Assembly: GCA_008501585.1 (NCBI GenBank)
Contig: QQUN01000052.1
Coordinates: 23,351-87,350, forward strand
DNA length: 64,000 bases
Direction: 5' to 3'
Source: Pseudomonadota bacterium
GTDB taxonomy: Bacteria; Pseudomonadota; Gammaproteobacteria; Burkholderiales; Rhodocyclaceae
Under the pieces are notes generated by a model. It saw nothing but the letters and a program-made list of their open reading frames with translations, had not been told where the DNA came from and did no database searches. Below, one piece after another: positions 8,632-16,875 of the stretch. Position 1 is the stretch's first letter, and each line of letters opens with the position of its first letter. Position numbers and translations under genes: made by a program.

Positions 8632-9546
8632 ATGGACCGCTACACCGAGATTCGCAGCTTTGTGCTCACCGCCGAAAAAGGCAGCTTCGCCGCCGCCGCG
8701 CTGGTCGAGGGCGTCACCCCGGTGGTGATGGGCCGCCGGCTCGATGCGCTGGAGCGTCGCCTCGGCGTGCGCCTGATGCACCGCTCCACCCGTGGCCTCA
8801 AGCTCACCGACCTCGGCGAGCAGTTTGTCGAGCAATGCCGCCAGTTGCTCAAGGACTTTGACGCCGCCGAGCGCAGCGTCAGCGCCGGTCGCTCGGACGT
8901 GCGTGGCCACCTCGTGGTCTCGGCCCCCGCCGGCTTCGGCCGCCGCCATATCGGCCCCCACGCTGCCGCGTTTGCGGCGCAGTACCCCGAGCTCAAGCTG
9001 TCGTTCAACTTCACCGACAGCGTGGTCGACCTGGTGCGCGAGGGCTACGACATGGCCGTGCGCATCGGCGAACAGCTCGACCCCGACTATGTCGCCATCC
9101 CGCTCTACCCGAACCGCCGCGTGGTCTGCGGCACGCCCGACTACTTTGCCCGCCATGGCACGCCGCAAACCCCCGAAGACCTCGTCGGCCACAACTGCCT
9201 GGCCTTCAACCTGCAGGGCGGCCAACAGCGCGGCTGGACCTTCATGCGCGAGGGCAAGCGCTTCCCGCAGCGGGTGAATGGCAACCTCGACTGCAACGAC
9301 GGCGAGATCCTCTTTGACTGGGTCCGCCAGGGCCTCGGCATCGCCTGGCGCTCCACCTGGGAGATCCAGCCCCAGCTCAGCGACGGCACGCTGGTGACGG
9401 TGCTCGACGACTACGCCGTGCCCGGCTATCCCATCCAGGCGGTGTACCCGCAGCAGCGCTACCTGCCGGCGAAAATCCGCTGTTTTGTCGAGTATCTGCG
9501 CGAGGTGTATCAGCGGGCGGGGTACTGGGAGGCGGGGGGCGGATAG
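8632..9546 (+). CDS. LysR-family transcriptional regulator
   Basis: A 304-aa LysR-type regulator: N-terminal winged helix-turn-helix (about residues 1-60, with GSFAAAALVEGVTPVVMGRRLDALE as the recognition region in two halves) and a C-terminal periplasmic-binding-like effector domain from about 90. The start at 8632 (MDRYTEIRSF) matches the usual LysR beginning; an upstream in-frame start at 8530 would add 34 residues without family support. It is divergent from the cupin gene, the classical layout for LysR autoregulation and control of the neighbour. The inducer cannot be inferred. Confidence 0.9.
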   Translation: MDRYTEIRSFVLTAEKGSFAAAALVEGVTPVVMGRRLDALERRLGVRLMHRSTRGLKLTDLGEQFVEQCRQLLKDFDAAERSVSAGRSDVRGHLVVSAPAGFGRRHIGPHAAAFAAQYPELKLSFNFTDSVVDLVREGYDMAVRIGEQLDPDYVAIPLYPNRRVVCGTPDYFARHGTPQTPEDLVGHNCLAFNLQGGQQRGWTFMREGKRFPQRVNGNLDCNDGEILFDWVRQGLGIAWRSTWEIQPQLSDGTLVTVLDDYAVPGYPIQAVYPQQRYLPAKIRCFVEYLREVYQRAGYWEAGGG

Positions 9547-9730
9547 CCAGCGGGCCGTATCCGGGCCGCTGGCTTGAGGCACCTGTTGGCGATCGCCCCC
9601 AGGCGGTCACCCAGGCGACGACCGCATCAGGACAAACACCCATCCGCGTCTCCACCCTCACCCATCCCGCGAACCCGCACCGCCCCCCAATGGTCTATCG
9701 GACACGAATACCCCACCGGAGACCTCGATC

Positions 9731-10288
9731 ATGTTGCGTCGTGCCCTGTTTCCCGCCCTGATCACTCTGCTCGCCACGCTACTCCCGGCCACGGCGTCGG
9801 CCGGGGAGGTGGCCACCGGAGACGGCCTGTTTGCGCACACCTTGCGCCGCCTGCACTCGGGCGAGATGGTGCCGCTGGCCGAGCGTTTTGCCGGGCAGCC
9901 CGTACTCATCGTCAACACGGCCAGCCACTGCGGCTTCACCAGCCAGTTCCGCGAGCTGGAGGCGATCCACCAGCACTACAAGGCGCGGGGCTTGCGGGTG
10001 GCCGGCTTTGCCTCCGACGACTTCGACCAGGAGGCCGACGATGAATCGAAGGCGGCGGCGGTCTGTTTTGTGAACTACGGCGTCACCTTCGACATGTTCG
10101 CCCCGATCCATGTGCGCGGCGCGCAGGCGCATCCGCTGTTCCGCGAACTCGCGCGCCGTTCGGAGGCGCCGGCGTGGAACTTCCACAAGTATCTGATCGA
10201 CCGCGATGGCCGTGTGGTCGCCACCTTCCCGAGCCGGGTCAAACCGGATGCCGCCGAGGTGCGCGCGGCGATCGAGCGGCTGCTCTGA
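9731..10288 (+). CDS. Exported glutathione peroxidase-like thiol peroxidase
   Basis: A 185-aa protein of the glutathione peroxidase fold with an N-terminal signal sequence (hydrophobic 4-20, likely cleavage near Ala-22 to Ala-24), so periplasmic. The peroxidatic cysteine is Cys67 in NTASHCGFTSQF, and the conserved Trp-Asn pair is Trp149-Asn150 in WNFHKYLIDRDG. The catalytic glutamine normally in the CNQFGGQEP loop is absent: the equivalent segment reads SDDF (95-98), with Asp97 where Gln should be. Activity may therefore be altered, or the protein may have another thiol role. GGAG lies just before the start. It may be transcribed with the downstream small exported protein, 158 nt away. Confidence 0.82.
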   Translation: MLRRALFPALITLLATLLPATASAGEVATGDGLFAHTLRRLHSGEMVPLAERFAGQPVLIVNTASHCGFTSQFRELEAIHQHYKARGLRVAGFASDDFDQEADDESKAAAVCFVNYGVTFDMFAPIHVRGAQAHPLFRELARRSEAPAWNFHKYLIDRDGRVVATFPSRVKPDAAEVRAAIERLL

Positions 10289-10446
10289 GGGCTTCGCCGT
10301 GCGCCCTGCCGGCCTTCGCCCACGGCGTCGCGCGGCGGCGCCGCTGACGGACGGCGGGCGCTTTTTGCCCCATGCAGTGTCAAAGCCGGATCGCGCACGG
10401 CAAAGCGGCCCTGCGCGGCTCTTGTGTCGACACGGAGGAACGGACC

Positions 10447-10833
10447 ATGCACATGCTTTCCCTTTCTCGCGCCTGGCTGGCGGCGCTCGCACTGCTCGCC
10501 GGCCTGGTGCTGGCCTCTGGCGCCTGGGCCCATCATGGCTGGCGCTGGGCCAGCGATCAGGAATTTGAACTCACCGGCACCATCACCGCGGTGCGCCTGG
10601 GTAATCCGCATGGCGAACTGACGCTGGACGCCAACGGCGAGCGCTGGGTGGTCGAGGTGGGGCAACCGTGGCGCAACCAGCGCGCGGGGCTCACCGACGA
10701 TCTGTTGCGCGTGGGGACGCGCATCACCGCCCACGGTCACCGCGCGAGCGACCCGGCGCTGCTGGTCCTCAAGGCCGAGCGCATCGTCATCGACGGCAAG
10801 CGCTTCAACCTCTACCCGGATCGCGAGTCCTGA
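10447..10833 (+). CDS. Exported DUF6152-like protein
   Basis: A 128-aa protein with a signal peptide (about 1-26, ending ALA-type SGAWA) and a mature part starting HHGW, the mark of the DUF6152 group of small periplasmic beta-barrel proteins. The mature region carries FELTGTITAVRLGNPHGEL and a RVGTRITAHGHRA segment, consistent with a small OB-like fold. Function is unknown. A strong ribosome site GGAGGA at 10435-10440 fixes the start. It is followed after 25 nt by a small membrane protein, a pairing consistent with a copper or redox-related envelope function, which is only inference. Confidence 0.7.
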   Translation: MHMLSLSRAWLAALALLAGLVLASGAWAHHGWRWASDQEFELTGTITAVRLGNPHGELTLDANGERWVVEVGQPWRNQRAGLTDDLLRVGTRITAHGHRASDPALLVLKAERIVIDGKRFNLYPDRES

Positions 10834-10858
10834 CCCGCAACGCACGCAATACGCGCCT

Positions 10859-11341
10859 GTGGACGCGCTGCTCACCACGCTTGAAACCAGCGCGCTGGCC
10901 ACCGCGCTGAGCGGCTCGCTGTGGGTGTATCCGCTGATCAACGCGGGTCATGTGCTGGGCGTGGCGTTGCTGGTGGGCGCCATCGTGCCCATGGATCTGC
11001 GTCTGCTGGGCGCCTGGCCCGCGGTGCCGCTGGCGCCCCTGTGCCGGGTGCTGGCCGGGTGTGCGGCGACAGGCCTCCTGATCGCCGCCGTGTGTGGCGC
11101 ACTGCTCTTCGTCACCGGCGCCAGCGACTATGCGGCCTCGAGACTGTTCGTCACCAAGATGGTGGTCGTCGCGCTTGCCACCGTGAATGCCCTGGCGCTG
11201 CGCCTGAGCGGCTTTCACGCCTGTCTGCGCACGGCCGACGCGGGCCACGCCTTGCCGCGCCGCGTGCGTGTTGGCGCCGCCATCTCGCTGCTCGCCTGGC
11301 TGGTGGTGCTCGTCCTGGGGCGGCTGGTGGGCTATCGGTGA
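10859..11341 (+). CDS. Small integral membrane protein (DUF6644-like)
   Basis: A 160-aa membrane protein with four hydrophobic segments (about 26-46, 62-86, 95-112, 140-157). It begins with GTG at 10859, 25 nt after the DUF6152-like gene, and probably shares its transcript. The conserved-looking YPLINAGHVLGVALLVG region in the first helix resembles DUF6644 membrane proteins. No catalytic motif is visible; a histidine within helix 1 (His31) could bind a cofactor. Function unassigned. Confidence 0.65.
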   Translation: MDALLTTLETSALATALSGSLWVYPLINAGHVLGVALLVGAIVPMDLRLLGAWPAVPLAPLCRVLAGCAATGLLIAAVCGALLFVTGASDYAASRLFVTKMVVVALATVNALALRLSGFHACLRTADAGHALPRRVRVGAAISLLAWLVVLVLGRLVGYR

Positions 11342-11356
11342 CGCCTGCGGCGCCTG

Positions 11357-12052
11357 TCAGCCACGCCGCGCACACCACGCATGGATCAAACCCGCCTGAT
11401 GGAACAGTACCGGGTCGTCGAAGCCGCCGTCGGCGATGATGGTCGCCACCTGCGCCGGGGGCAGGACGGCGACGTCGCGGCGGTAGGCTTCGCGCATCTG
11501 TTCAACCCCCGAACTGGGCACGCCGGCCGCGAGCAGCATGTTGTGCCAGGTGGTGAGCAGGGCGGTGTAGGCGGTCGACTCGGTATCGGCGGCGATGTCG
11601 GCGCAGGCCAGTAGCCCGCCGGGGCGGAGCCGGTCCGCCATGCTGCGGAAGAAGTCGACCCGCGCGCTGCGGTCGGTGATGAACTGCGAGACCAGGAAGC
11701 AGGTGGCGGCGTCAAACGGGGCCGGGTCGGGCAGGGTGGCGAGGTAGCCTTCGTGGAAGCTGCAGCGCGACAGGTAGCCACCGGCGTCGGCCTTGCTGCG
11801 GCAGACAGCCAGCATGGCGCCGGAGGGCTCGACGGCGGTGAAGGTCCACATCGGGTGGCGGGTGGCGAGGGCGTTGATTTCCTCGCCCGTGCCGGCGCCC
11901 ACGCACAGGATGCGCGCGTCCTCCGGCAGCCCGGCAAACACGGCGTCGAGGAGGAAGTGCAGTGCGTTGCGAATGGGCGCGGTTCTGGCCCAGCGCGTGT
12001 CGTAACCGGCGGCTTGCTGGTCGAAGATGGCTTTGAGTTCGGCAGGGTGCAT
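11357..12052 (-). CDS. Class I SAM-dependent methyltransferase
   Basis: A 231-aa Rossmann-fold methyltransferase. Motif I, ILCVGAGTGEEI, is at 48-59; the acidic residue that binds the ribose hydroxyls is in TAVEPSGAML (motif II), and LRPGGLLACADI forms motif post-III. The overall form matches small-molecule methyltransferases of the UbiE/trans-aconitate type; the substrate is not determinable. It is convergent with the membrane protein at 10859 (15 nt between stops) and alone on its strand apart from the aldo/keto reductase upstream, 108 nt away. Confidence 0.85.
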   Translation of the reverse strand: MHPAELKAIFDQQAAGYDTRWARTAPIRNALHFLLDAVFAGLPEDARILCVGAGTGEEINALATRHPMWTFTAVEPSGAMLAVCRSKADAGGYLSRCSFHEGYLATLPDPAPFDAATCFLVSQFITDRSARVDFFRSMADRLRPGGLLACADIAADTESTAYTALLTTWHNMLLAAGVPSSGVEQMREAYRRDVAVLPPAQVATIIADGGFDDPVLFHQAGLIHAWCARRG

Positions 12053-12160
12053 GGTGGGGTGTCGGCACGGCGCGGGGACTGAATGCTCACAGTATGCGCC
12101 GGACGTGTGACGTTGGCATGTGGTGGCAGGAGGGGTGCTTGGCGCCGCTGCGGCAGTGGG

Positions 12161-13102
12161 TTAAAGCCGGTCGAAGCGCGCGGCCATGGCCCGTCGCAGG
12201 GCCGCATCCGGCAAGGGCCCGGTGAGCGCGCCCATGTTCTCGCGCATGTGGGCGGGCTGAGAGGTGGCGGGGATGGCGCAGGTGATGGCGGGGTGCGAGA
12301 TGACGTACTTGAGGAAGACCTGCGCCCAGTTTGCGCAGCCGATCTCGGCGGCATAGCCGGGCAGCGGGTGGCTACGCACCTGGTCGAACAGGCGGCCGCC
12401 GTCGAAGGGGCGGTTGATGATCACCGCGCAGCCGTGCTCGGCAGCCAGCGGCAGCAGGCGGGTGTCGGCTTCGCGGTGGGCGAGGTTATAGGTCAGCTGT
12501 ACGAAGTCGAGTGCTTCGTTGCGGATCAGCGTGGCGAGGTCGTCATGCCGCCGGCCGTGCGAGGTGGTGATGCCGAGATAGCGGATCTGCCCCTCGGCCT
12601 TCATGCGCCGCAACGTGGGCAGGTGGGCGTCCCAGTCGAGCAGGTTGTGGATCTGCATAAGATCGAAACGCGGCACGCCCCACAGGTCGCGCGAGCGGGC
12701 CATCTGCTGTTCGCCCAGCCATTGGCCGGGCGTCCACACCTTGGTGGCCGAGAACAGCGCCTCGGCGCCGGGGCTTTGCGGCAGCAGCTCGCCCAGCACG
12801 GCCTCGGCGCTGCCGTACATGGGGGATGAGTCGATGAGCCGGCCGCCGGCGGCGAAGAAGGCCTGCAGCACCTGCCAGCGGGTGGTGAGCGCGGCGCTGG
12901 GGGTCGGGGATGGCCCGCGTGCCACATCGAAGGTGATCCAGGTGCCCATGCCGATGGCGGGCAGGCGTTCGCCGCTGGCGGGGATGGGGCGGGTGTGCAG
13001 GTGTGGGGCGGCAGCCAGCCGGCCTGGCATGCCCAGGCGGCTGGCCAGTGCCACCGCGAGAAGCCGGCGCCGGCCGGGGTTGATGAGGGGCTTGGGCGGC
13101 AT
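12161..13102 (-). CDS. Aldo/keto reductase with twin-arginine leader
   Basis: A 313-aa NADPH-dependent oxidoreductase of the aldo/keto reductase superfamily. The tetrad is visible: Asp in [12 protein letters not shown] together with its Tyr, Lys in SATKVW and His in MQIHN; the C-terminal part shows the usual barrel. Residues 10-35 ([14 protein letters not shown]) look like a Tat signal, so the protein may be exported folded with its cofactor. The chosen start at 13102 places the double arginine near the N-terminus; an upstream in-frame ATG at 13183 would overlap the TIR gene. It lies 46 nt downstream of the TIR gene on the same strand and may be co-transcribed. Confidence 0.85.
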   Translation of the reverse strand: MPPKPLINPGRRRLLAVALASRLGMPGRLAAAPHLHTRPIPASGERLPAIGMGTWITFDVARGPSPTPSAALTTRWQVLQAFFAAGGRLIDSSPMYGSAEAVLGELLPQSPGAEALFSATKVWTPGQWLGEQQMARSRDLWGVPRFDLMQIHNLLDWDAHLPTLRRMKAEGQIRYLGITTSHGRRHDDLATLIRNEALDFVQLTYNLAHREADTRLLPLAAEHGCAVIINRPFDGGRLFDQVRSHPLPGYAAEIGCANWAQVFLKYVISHPAITCAIPATSQPAHMRENMGALTGPLPDAALRRAMAARFDRL

Positions 13103-13148
13103 GCGGTGTCCCGTGTCGTGTGAGCGGGCGCGGCTTGGGGGCGGGGCC

Positions 13149-13718
13149 TTACTTCGGCCGCCAGGCGCTGGTGAGTGAGTCAAGCCAGGCGAGGTAGAGC
13201 TTCATCGGGCCGTTGGCCATGAACTCGGTCGCGACCTCGGGCTGGCCGAATTCGGGGGCCTTGTTCGCGGTGATCCCGGCCAGATCCTGCATGGCGCGGA
13301 GGTCGGCCGGGCGCACGGCGGCGGCGCGGGCCTCGCCGAGCAGCGCGTCGAGGCGCACCTGTGCGGTGGCCGGCGACAGGGCTTCGTACAGGTGCAGGTA
13401 CTCCTGCGCCGCCTTGGCGCGCAGCGCACGCTGGGTGAACGGCCAGAGCACCGCCCGGCCGATGACGCCATGGGCCAGACCGAGTTCCCAGGGCATCCAG
13501 CGGGAGTTGACCGAGGCCTCGGAAAAGGCAAAGACCAGCAGCCGACACTGGCGCAGGCGGTCGACGAGGCGATCGGCCAGGGCGCGGTCCGGCAGTTGCG
13601 AGAGGGCGGCGTCCTTGAAATCGACATAGACCGTAAAGCCCCAGCCTTCGAGGCGCTTGACCAGGGTGCGTGCGCGGGCTTCGTCCTGGTGGGCGTGCGA
13701 GAGGAAGATGTCGAACAT
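13149..13718 (-). CDS. Stand-alone TIR-domain protein
   Basis: A 189-aa protein whose first ~95 residues form a TIR domain: MFDIFLSHAHQDE opens strand A with the family's SHA...D pattern, and SRWMPWELGLA (72-82) contains Glu78 at the position of the catalytic glutamate of TIR NAD-cleaving enzymes. The C-terminal ~90 residues are helical with no recognised domain. There is no fused nucleotide sensor, no STING or SAVED domain and no obvious partner except the aldo/keto reductase 46 nt downstream. TIR proteins in bacteria act in phage defence or as virulence NADases; either role is inference. Start chosen at 13718, directly before the TIR fold; the frame is open to 13817. Confidence 0.85.
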   Translation of the reverse strand: MFDIFLSHAHQDEARARTLVKRLEGWGFTVYVDFKDAALSQLPDRALADRLVDRLRQCRLLVFAFSEASVNSRWMPWELGLAHGVIGRAVLWPFTQRALRAKAAQEYLHLYEALSPATAQVRLDALLGEARAAAVRPADLRAMQDLAGITANKAPEFGQPEVATEFMANGPMKLYLAWLDSLTSAWRPK

Positions 13719-13806
13719 GGCGGCCGTCCTGTGGGGCGCCCGGCGGAGGGCGTCGTGTTCACTATAGACAGCGGGGGTGGCGTGGCGGGCTGCGCGGTCC
13801 GACGGT

Positions 13807-13845
13807 AAAAAAGCCAAGGCCCGCTGGGCGCGGGCCTTGGCTTTG
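13807..13845 (-). terminator. Strong terminator with no gene feeding it
   Basis: Stem AAGCCAAGGCCCGC (13811-13824) with GCGGGCCTTGGCTT (13830-13843), perfect over 14 bp, followed on the minus strand by a T run. Transcripts ending here must come from 13850-14070 on the minus strand, where no gene is evident. It would also shield the TIR gene, which starts 89 nt further on. Confidence 0.7.
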
Positions 13846-14068
13846 TGGCTGAGCCGGTTCGGCGGGTGTTGAACGGGCGCATGACATTTCGGGTTGAAAT
13901 GCGATCTTCACGCACGGCGGCGGGGTGGGCCTGGGGGCCGGCGGCGGGTGGCTGCCGGTGTCCGTGTTGATCTGTTGGATGCATTTGACCTGAAAGCGCG
14001 CCATCTGAAAAACACTGAATCAAGATGGATGTATCGTGAAACGCGATGGCTGTGTAGGATGGCGCGCT

Positions 14069-15007
14069 ATGGAACTGCGCCAGCTGCGTTACTTCTCCGC
14101 CATTGCCAAGCACGGCAGCTTTTCGAAAGCGGCCGAGCAGGTGTTCGTGGCGCAGTCGGCGCTGAGCCACCAGGTGGCGTTGCTGGAGGACGAGCTCGGT
14201 GCCCGGCTGCTGCACCGTTCGCGTCGTGGGGTGGAGCTGACCGAGGCGGGGCGCATCTTCCTGGCGCATGCGAGCGCCATCCTGCGCCAGGTGGACGATG
14301 CGAAAGCCAGCGTGATGAACGCCGCTGGCGAGCCAAGCGGCAAGGTGGTGTTCGGTGTGCCGCACAGCGCGTCGAACGCGCTGGCGCTGCCCCTGCTTCA
14401 GGCGGTGCAGCGTGCTTTGCCCAAGGTGGAACTGGAGCTGACCGAGGAGCTGACCGGCAACCTGGTGCCGCAGCTGCGCAGCGGGCAGATCAACCTTGCG
14501 GTGTTGTTCGATGACGGCACGCTGGGTGAGTTCGAGCAGACGCCCCTGCTCGACGAGCACTTGTCGCTGATCTCGCCGGCCACCGCGGCGGACCGCCCAC
14601 TGGCGGCGGTGAGCCTGAAGCAGGCGCTGGCCCTGCCGTTGATTTTGCCGGCCCACCCGCACGGGGTGCGCCCGATCATCGAGTCGGCAGCGCGCGCCCA
14701 TGGCCTGCCGGCGCCCAATGTGGTGGCCGACATCAGCTCGATCAGCATCCTGCGCACGACGATGCTGGCCGGCATGGGGCACACCTTGCTGCCGGTGATG
14801 CCGTTGCAGCATGACCTGGCCAGCGGCGCGCTGTGTGCGGTGCCGGTGGCGCCGGTGCTGTCGCGCCGGCTGATGCTCTGCGCGTCGCGGCATATTCCGC
14901 TGTCGGCGGCGGCGATGGCCGTGTCGCAGCTGACGGTGGCGCTGACGCAAACCCTGTGCGCCGAGGGCGCGTGGCCGGGCTCGGCACGGATTGCCGAGTC
15001 GCCCTGA
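14069..15007 (+). CDS. LysR-family regulator (CynR/Nac-like)
   Basis: A 312-aa LysR regulator. The N-terminal winged helix starts MELRQLRYF and carries GSFSKAAEQVFVAQSALS (27-44) as the helix-turn-helix, closely resembling regulators of the CynR/Nac group. The effector domain runs from about 90 to 300. The ATG at 14069 follows AGGAT and is preferred over an in-frame ATG at 14036. It is convergent with the haloacid dehalogenase gene (3 nt between stops). The real target is not evident, since its upstream side is a gene-poor stretch with an orphan terminator. Confidence 0.88.
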   Translation: MELRQLRYFSAIAKHGSFSKAAEQVFVAQSALSHQVALLEDELGARLLHRSRRGVELTEAGRIFLAHASAILRQVDDAKASVMNAAGEPSGKVVFGVPHSASNALALPLLQAVQRALPKVELELTEELTGNLVPQLRSGQINLAVLFDDGTLGEFEQTPLLDEHLSLISPATAADRPLAAVSLKQALALPLILPAHPHGVRPIIESAARAHGLPAPNVVADISSISILRTTMLAGMGHTLLPVMPLQHDLASGALCAVPVAPVLSRRLMLCASRHIPLSAAAMAVSQLTVALTQTLCAEGAWPGSARIAESP

Positions 15008-15010
15008 GGC

Positions 15011-15709
15011 TCAGCCGCCGCGCCAGCGCTGGATGATCAGCTCGGCCAGTTCGGTCAGCTGCGGTGCGCTCAGTTCGGGCGCCGGCAGCTTGGCGGCTGG
15101 CAGCATGGCGTTGTCCGGCCGGGTGAGCAGCGCGCCGTGGCAGCCGGCGGCCTGGGCGCCCACGGTATCCCACAGATGGCAGGCGACGAGGCACAGGTCG
15201 GACATGGCGACGCCGAGCTGATCGGCGACCAGCCGGTAAGTCTCGGGCGCCGGCTTGAACTTCTGCACCGCCTCGACACTGAAGGATCGCTCGAAGAAGC
15301 CGCAGATCCCGGCGCGTTCGAGCGGTGTCGGCGAGCCGCTGCTGGCCGAGTTGGTCAGCGTCACCATGCGGAAGCCGGCCTCGCGCAGGCGGGTGAGTGC
15401 GGGGACGACATCGGGGTGGGCCGGCATGCTGCCCATGCGGGCCTTGAGCTCGTCGATGTCGCCGTCGGCGAGGGCAACGCCCCGCGTGGTGGCGAGCATG
15501 TGCAGGGTGCCGATGCCGAGTGTGCCAAACGGGGTGTACAACCCGGACAGCGTCAGCGTCTGTGAGTAGAGGATGAGCTGCGCGAACCATGTCCGCAGCA
15601 CGGCAGGGTCGCCGAAAACGCGTGCGAACAGGGGCTCGAGCGTGGTGATGTCGAGCAGGGTCTCGTTGACGTCGAAGACGAGGATCGGGCGCGGGGTGTG
15701 GTGGGGCAT
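15011..15709 (-). CDS. (S)-2-haloacid dehalogenase-like HAD hydrolase
   Basis: A 232-aa HAD-superfamily hydrolase of the type II haloacid dehalogenase group. The nucleophile motif reads FDVNETLLD near residues 12-20; motif II threonine/serine lies in VTLTNSASSG, the lysine in FKPAPETY, and motif IV acidic residues are replaced by the VACHLWDTVGAQAAG segment typical of L-2-haloacid dehalogenases. Expected chemistry is hydrolytic removal of halide from short 2-haloacids, though many homologues act on other substrates. A good ribosome site GGAGA precedes the ATG at 15709. The open frame upstream to 15862 lacks support. Confidence 0.85.
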   Translation of the reverse strand: MPHHTPRPILVFDVNETLLDITTLEPLFARVFGDPAVLRTWFAQLILYSQTLTLSGLYTPFGTLGIGTLHMLATTRGVALADGDIDELKARMGSMPAHPDVVPALTRLREAGFRMVTLTNSASSGSPTPLERAGICGFFERSFSVEAVQKFKPAPETYRLVADQLGVAMSDLCLVACHLWDTVGAQAAGCHGALLTRPDNAMLPAAKLPAPELSAPQLTELAELIIQRWRGG

Positions 15710-15892
15710 GGGATCTCCTTCGCGGGCGGCGGTCCGGCCGGTCCAGTGTAACCGTCCGGTCGGTGCGGGGGCGGCGCCAAGTGTGTATCCAGCGTATCGA
15801 GAGAAACGACCCCGGCGGGAATTCCGGCCGCCCTTGCGGGCGTCTACAGTTAACGCATTCACCGCCTGCGGGCGATGTCACCGGAGTTGCCA

Positions 15893-16315
15893 ATGCGCCA
15901 TCTTGCGATCGATGTGGGGCCCCATCGTTTTGTGGCCCGGCTGGAAGAAGCGGCCGCGCCGAAGACCTGCGCGGCCTTCATGGCGCTGCTGCCCTTTGCC
16001 AACCAGGCGATCCATTCGCGCTGGAGCGGCGAGGCGGTGTGGGTGCCGCTGGGCGATTTCGATACCGGACTGGGTTTCGAGAACCACACCAGCCACCCCT
16101 CGCGCGGCGATGTGCTGCTCTATCCGGGCGGGTTTTCCGAAACCGAGATCCTGTTCGCCTATGGCAGCAGCTGCTTCGCCAGCAAGATGGGGCAGTTGGC
16201 CGGCAACCACTTCCTGACCGTGGTCGAGGGGGGCGAGCAGCTGATGGCGATGGGGCGCCGGGTGTTGTGGCAGGGGGCGCAGCCGATCCGGTTCAGCGAC
16301 CTGGGCGAGCGGTGA
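15893..16315 (+). CDS. DUF3830 (cyclophilin-like fold) protein
   Basis: A 140-aa protein recognisable as DUF3830, a cyclophilin-like fold family of unknown biochemical role often found with amidohydrolases or small-molecule transport genes. Conserved-looking features are the PKTCAAFMALLPFANQAIHSRWSG region in two halves, the VWVPLGDF strand and the GDVLLYPGGFSETEILFAYG segment. The start at 15893 has GGAG at 15883-15886 with 6 nt spacing; an in-frame ATG at 15875 lacks one. The GlcG-like gene follows after 26 nt, so they probably form a two-gene operon. Confidence 0.75.
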   Translation: MRHLAIDVGPHRFVARLEEAAAPKTCAAFMALLPFANQAIHSRWSGEAVWVPLGDFDTGLGFENHTSHPSRGDVLLYPGGFSETEILFAYGSSCFASKMGQLAGNHFLTVVEGGEQLMAMGRRVLWQGAQPIRFSDLGER

Positions 16316-16341
16316 GCGACGAGAACACGGGGGAACACATC

Positions 16342-16746
16342 ATGAAAACGATTCGCATGCTGACGCTCGATGACGTCAAGCGTATTGCCGCGGCGGCCGA
16401 GGCCGAAGCCGTGGCCAAGCAGTGGGCGGTGAGCATCGCCGTGTGCGATGCCGGCGGCCACGCGCTGTGGCTGCAACGCATGGACGGCGCGCCGCTGATG
16501 AGCGCCGCGGTGGCGCCCGAAAAGGCGCGCACCTGCGTGCTCACCGGCAAGCCCAGCAAGGTGTTCGAGGACATGGTCAACACCGGCCGCATCGCCGCCC
16601 TGTCGATGCCGGTGGTGCCGCTCGAAGGCGGCGAGCCGATCGTGGTCGAGGGGGTGGTGATCGGGGCCGTTGGCGTCTCCGGCGTCACGGCCGGTGAGGA
16701 CGCCCAGGTGGCACGGGTCGGCGTGGCTGCGTTGGGCAGCACGTGA
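16342..16746 (+). CDS. GlcG/HbpS-family protein
   Basis: A 134-aa protein of the GlcG/HbpS (PF03928-type) family, small octameric proteins that in some cases bind haem or are associated with corrinoid or glycolate genes. Typical features: MLTLDDVKRIAAAAEAEA at the start, VAVCDAGGHALWLQRMDGA-like strand (33-50) and the C-terminal GEPIVVEGVVIGAVGVSG run (97-114). No catalytic residues are known. It follows the DUF3830 gene by 26 nt and is followed by an intergenic palindrome. Function remains uncertain. Confidence 0.8.
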   Translation: MKTIRMLTLDDVKRIAAAAEAEAVAKQWAVSIAVCDAGGHALWLQRMDGAPLMSAAVAPEKARTCVLTGKPSKVFEDMVNTGRIAALSMPVVPLEGGEPIVVEGVVIGAVGVSGVTAGEDAQVARVGVAALGST

Positions 16747-16761
16747 TAAGGCGGCGCGAGG

Positions 16762-16849
16762 CGTAGGACGGATAAGCCGAAGGCGCATCCGCCAAACACC
16801 GCCTCGATGGGGCACCGAAGGCGGATGCGCTGCGCTTATCCGCCCTACG
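16762..16849. repeat. REP-like inverted repeat between glcG-like gene and paaY
   Basis: Arms CGTAGGACGGATAAG (16762-16776) and CTTATCCGCCCTACG (16835-16849) pair with one mismatch; inside are GGCGCATCCGCC and GGCGGATGCGC halves. Same general form as the element at 5684-5776 but of the CGTAGGGCGGATAAG subtype. It lies between convergent genes and could also end transcription from both sides. Confidence 0.75.
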
Positions 16850-16875
16850 ATTGCGTCGTCCGACGCCGGGTGGGT

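Noticed and set aside
13762..14004. Minus-strand open frame of 80 codons over the orphan terminator
   Set aside because: It reads through a strong terminator, is proline-rich shadow sequence and lacks a ribosome site.
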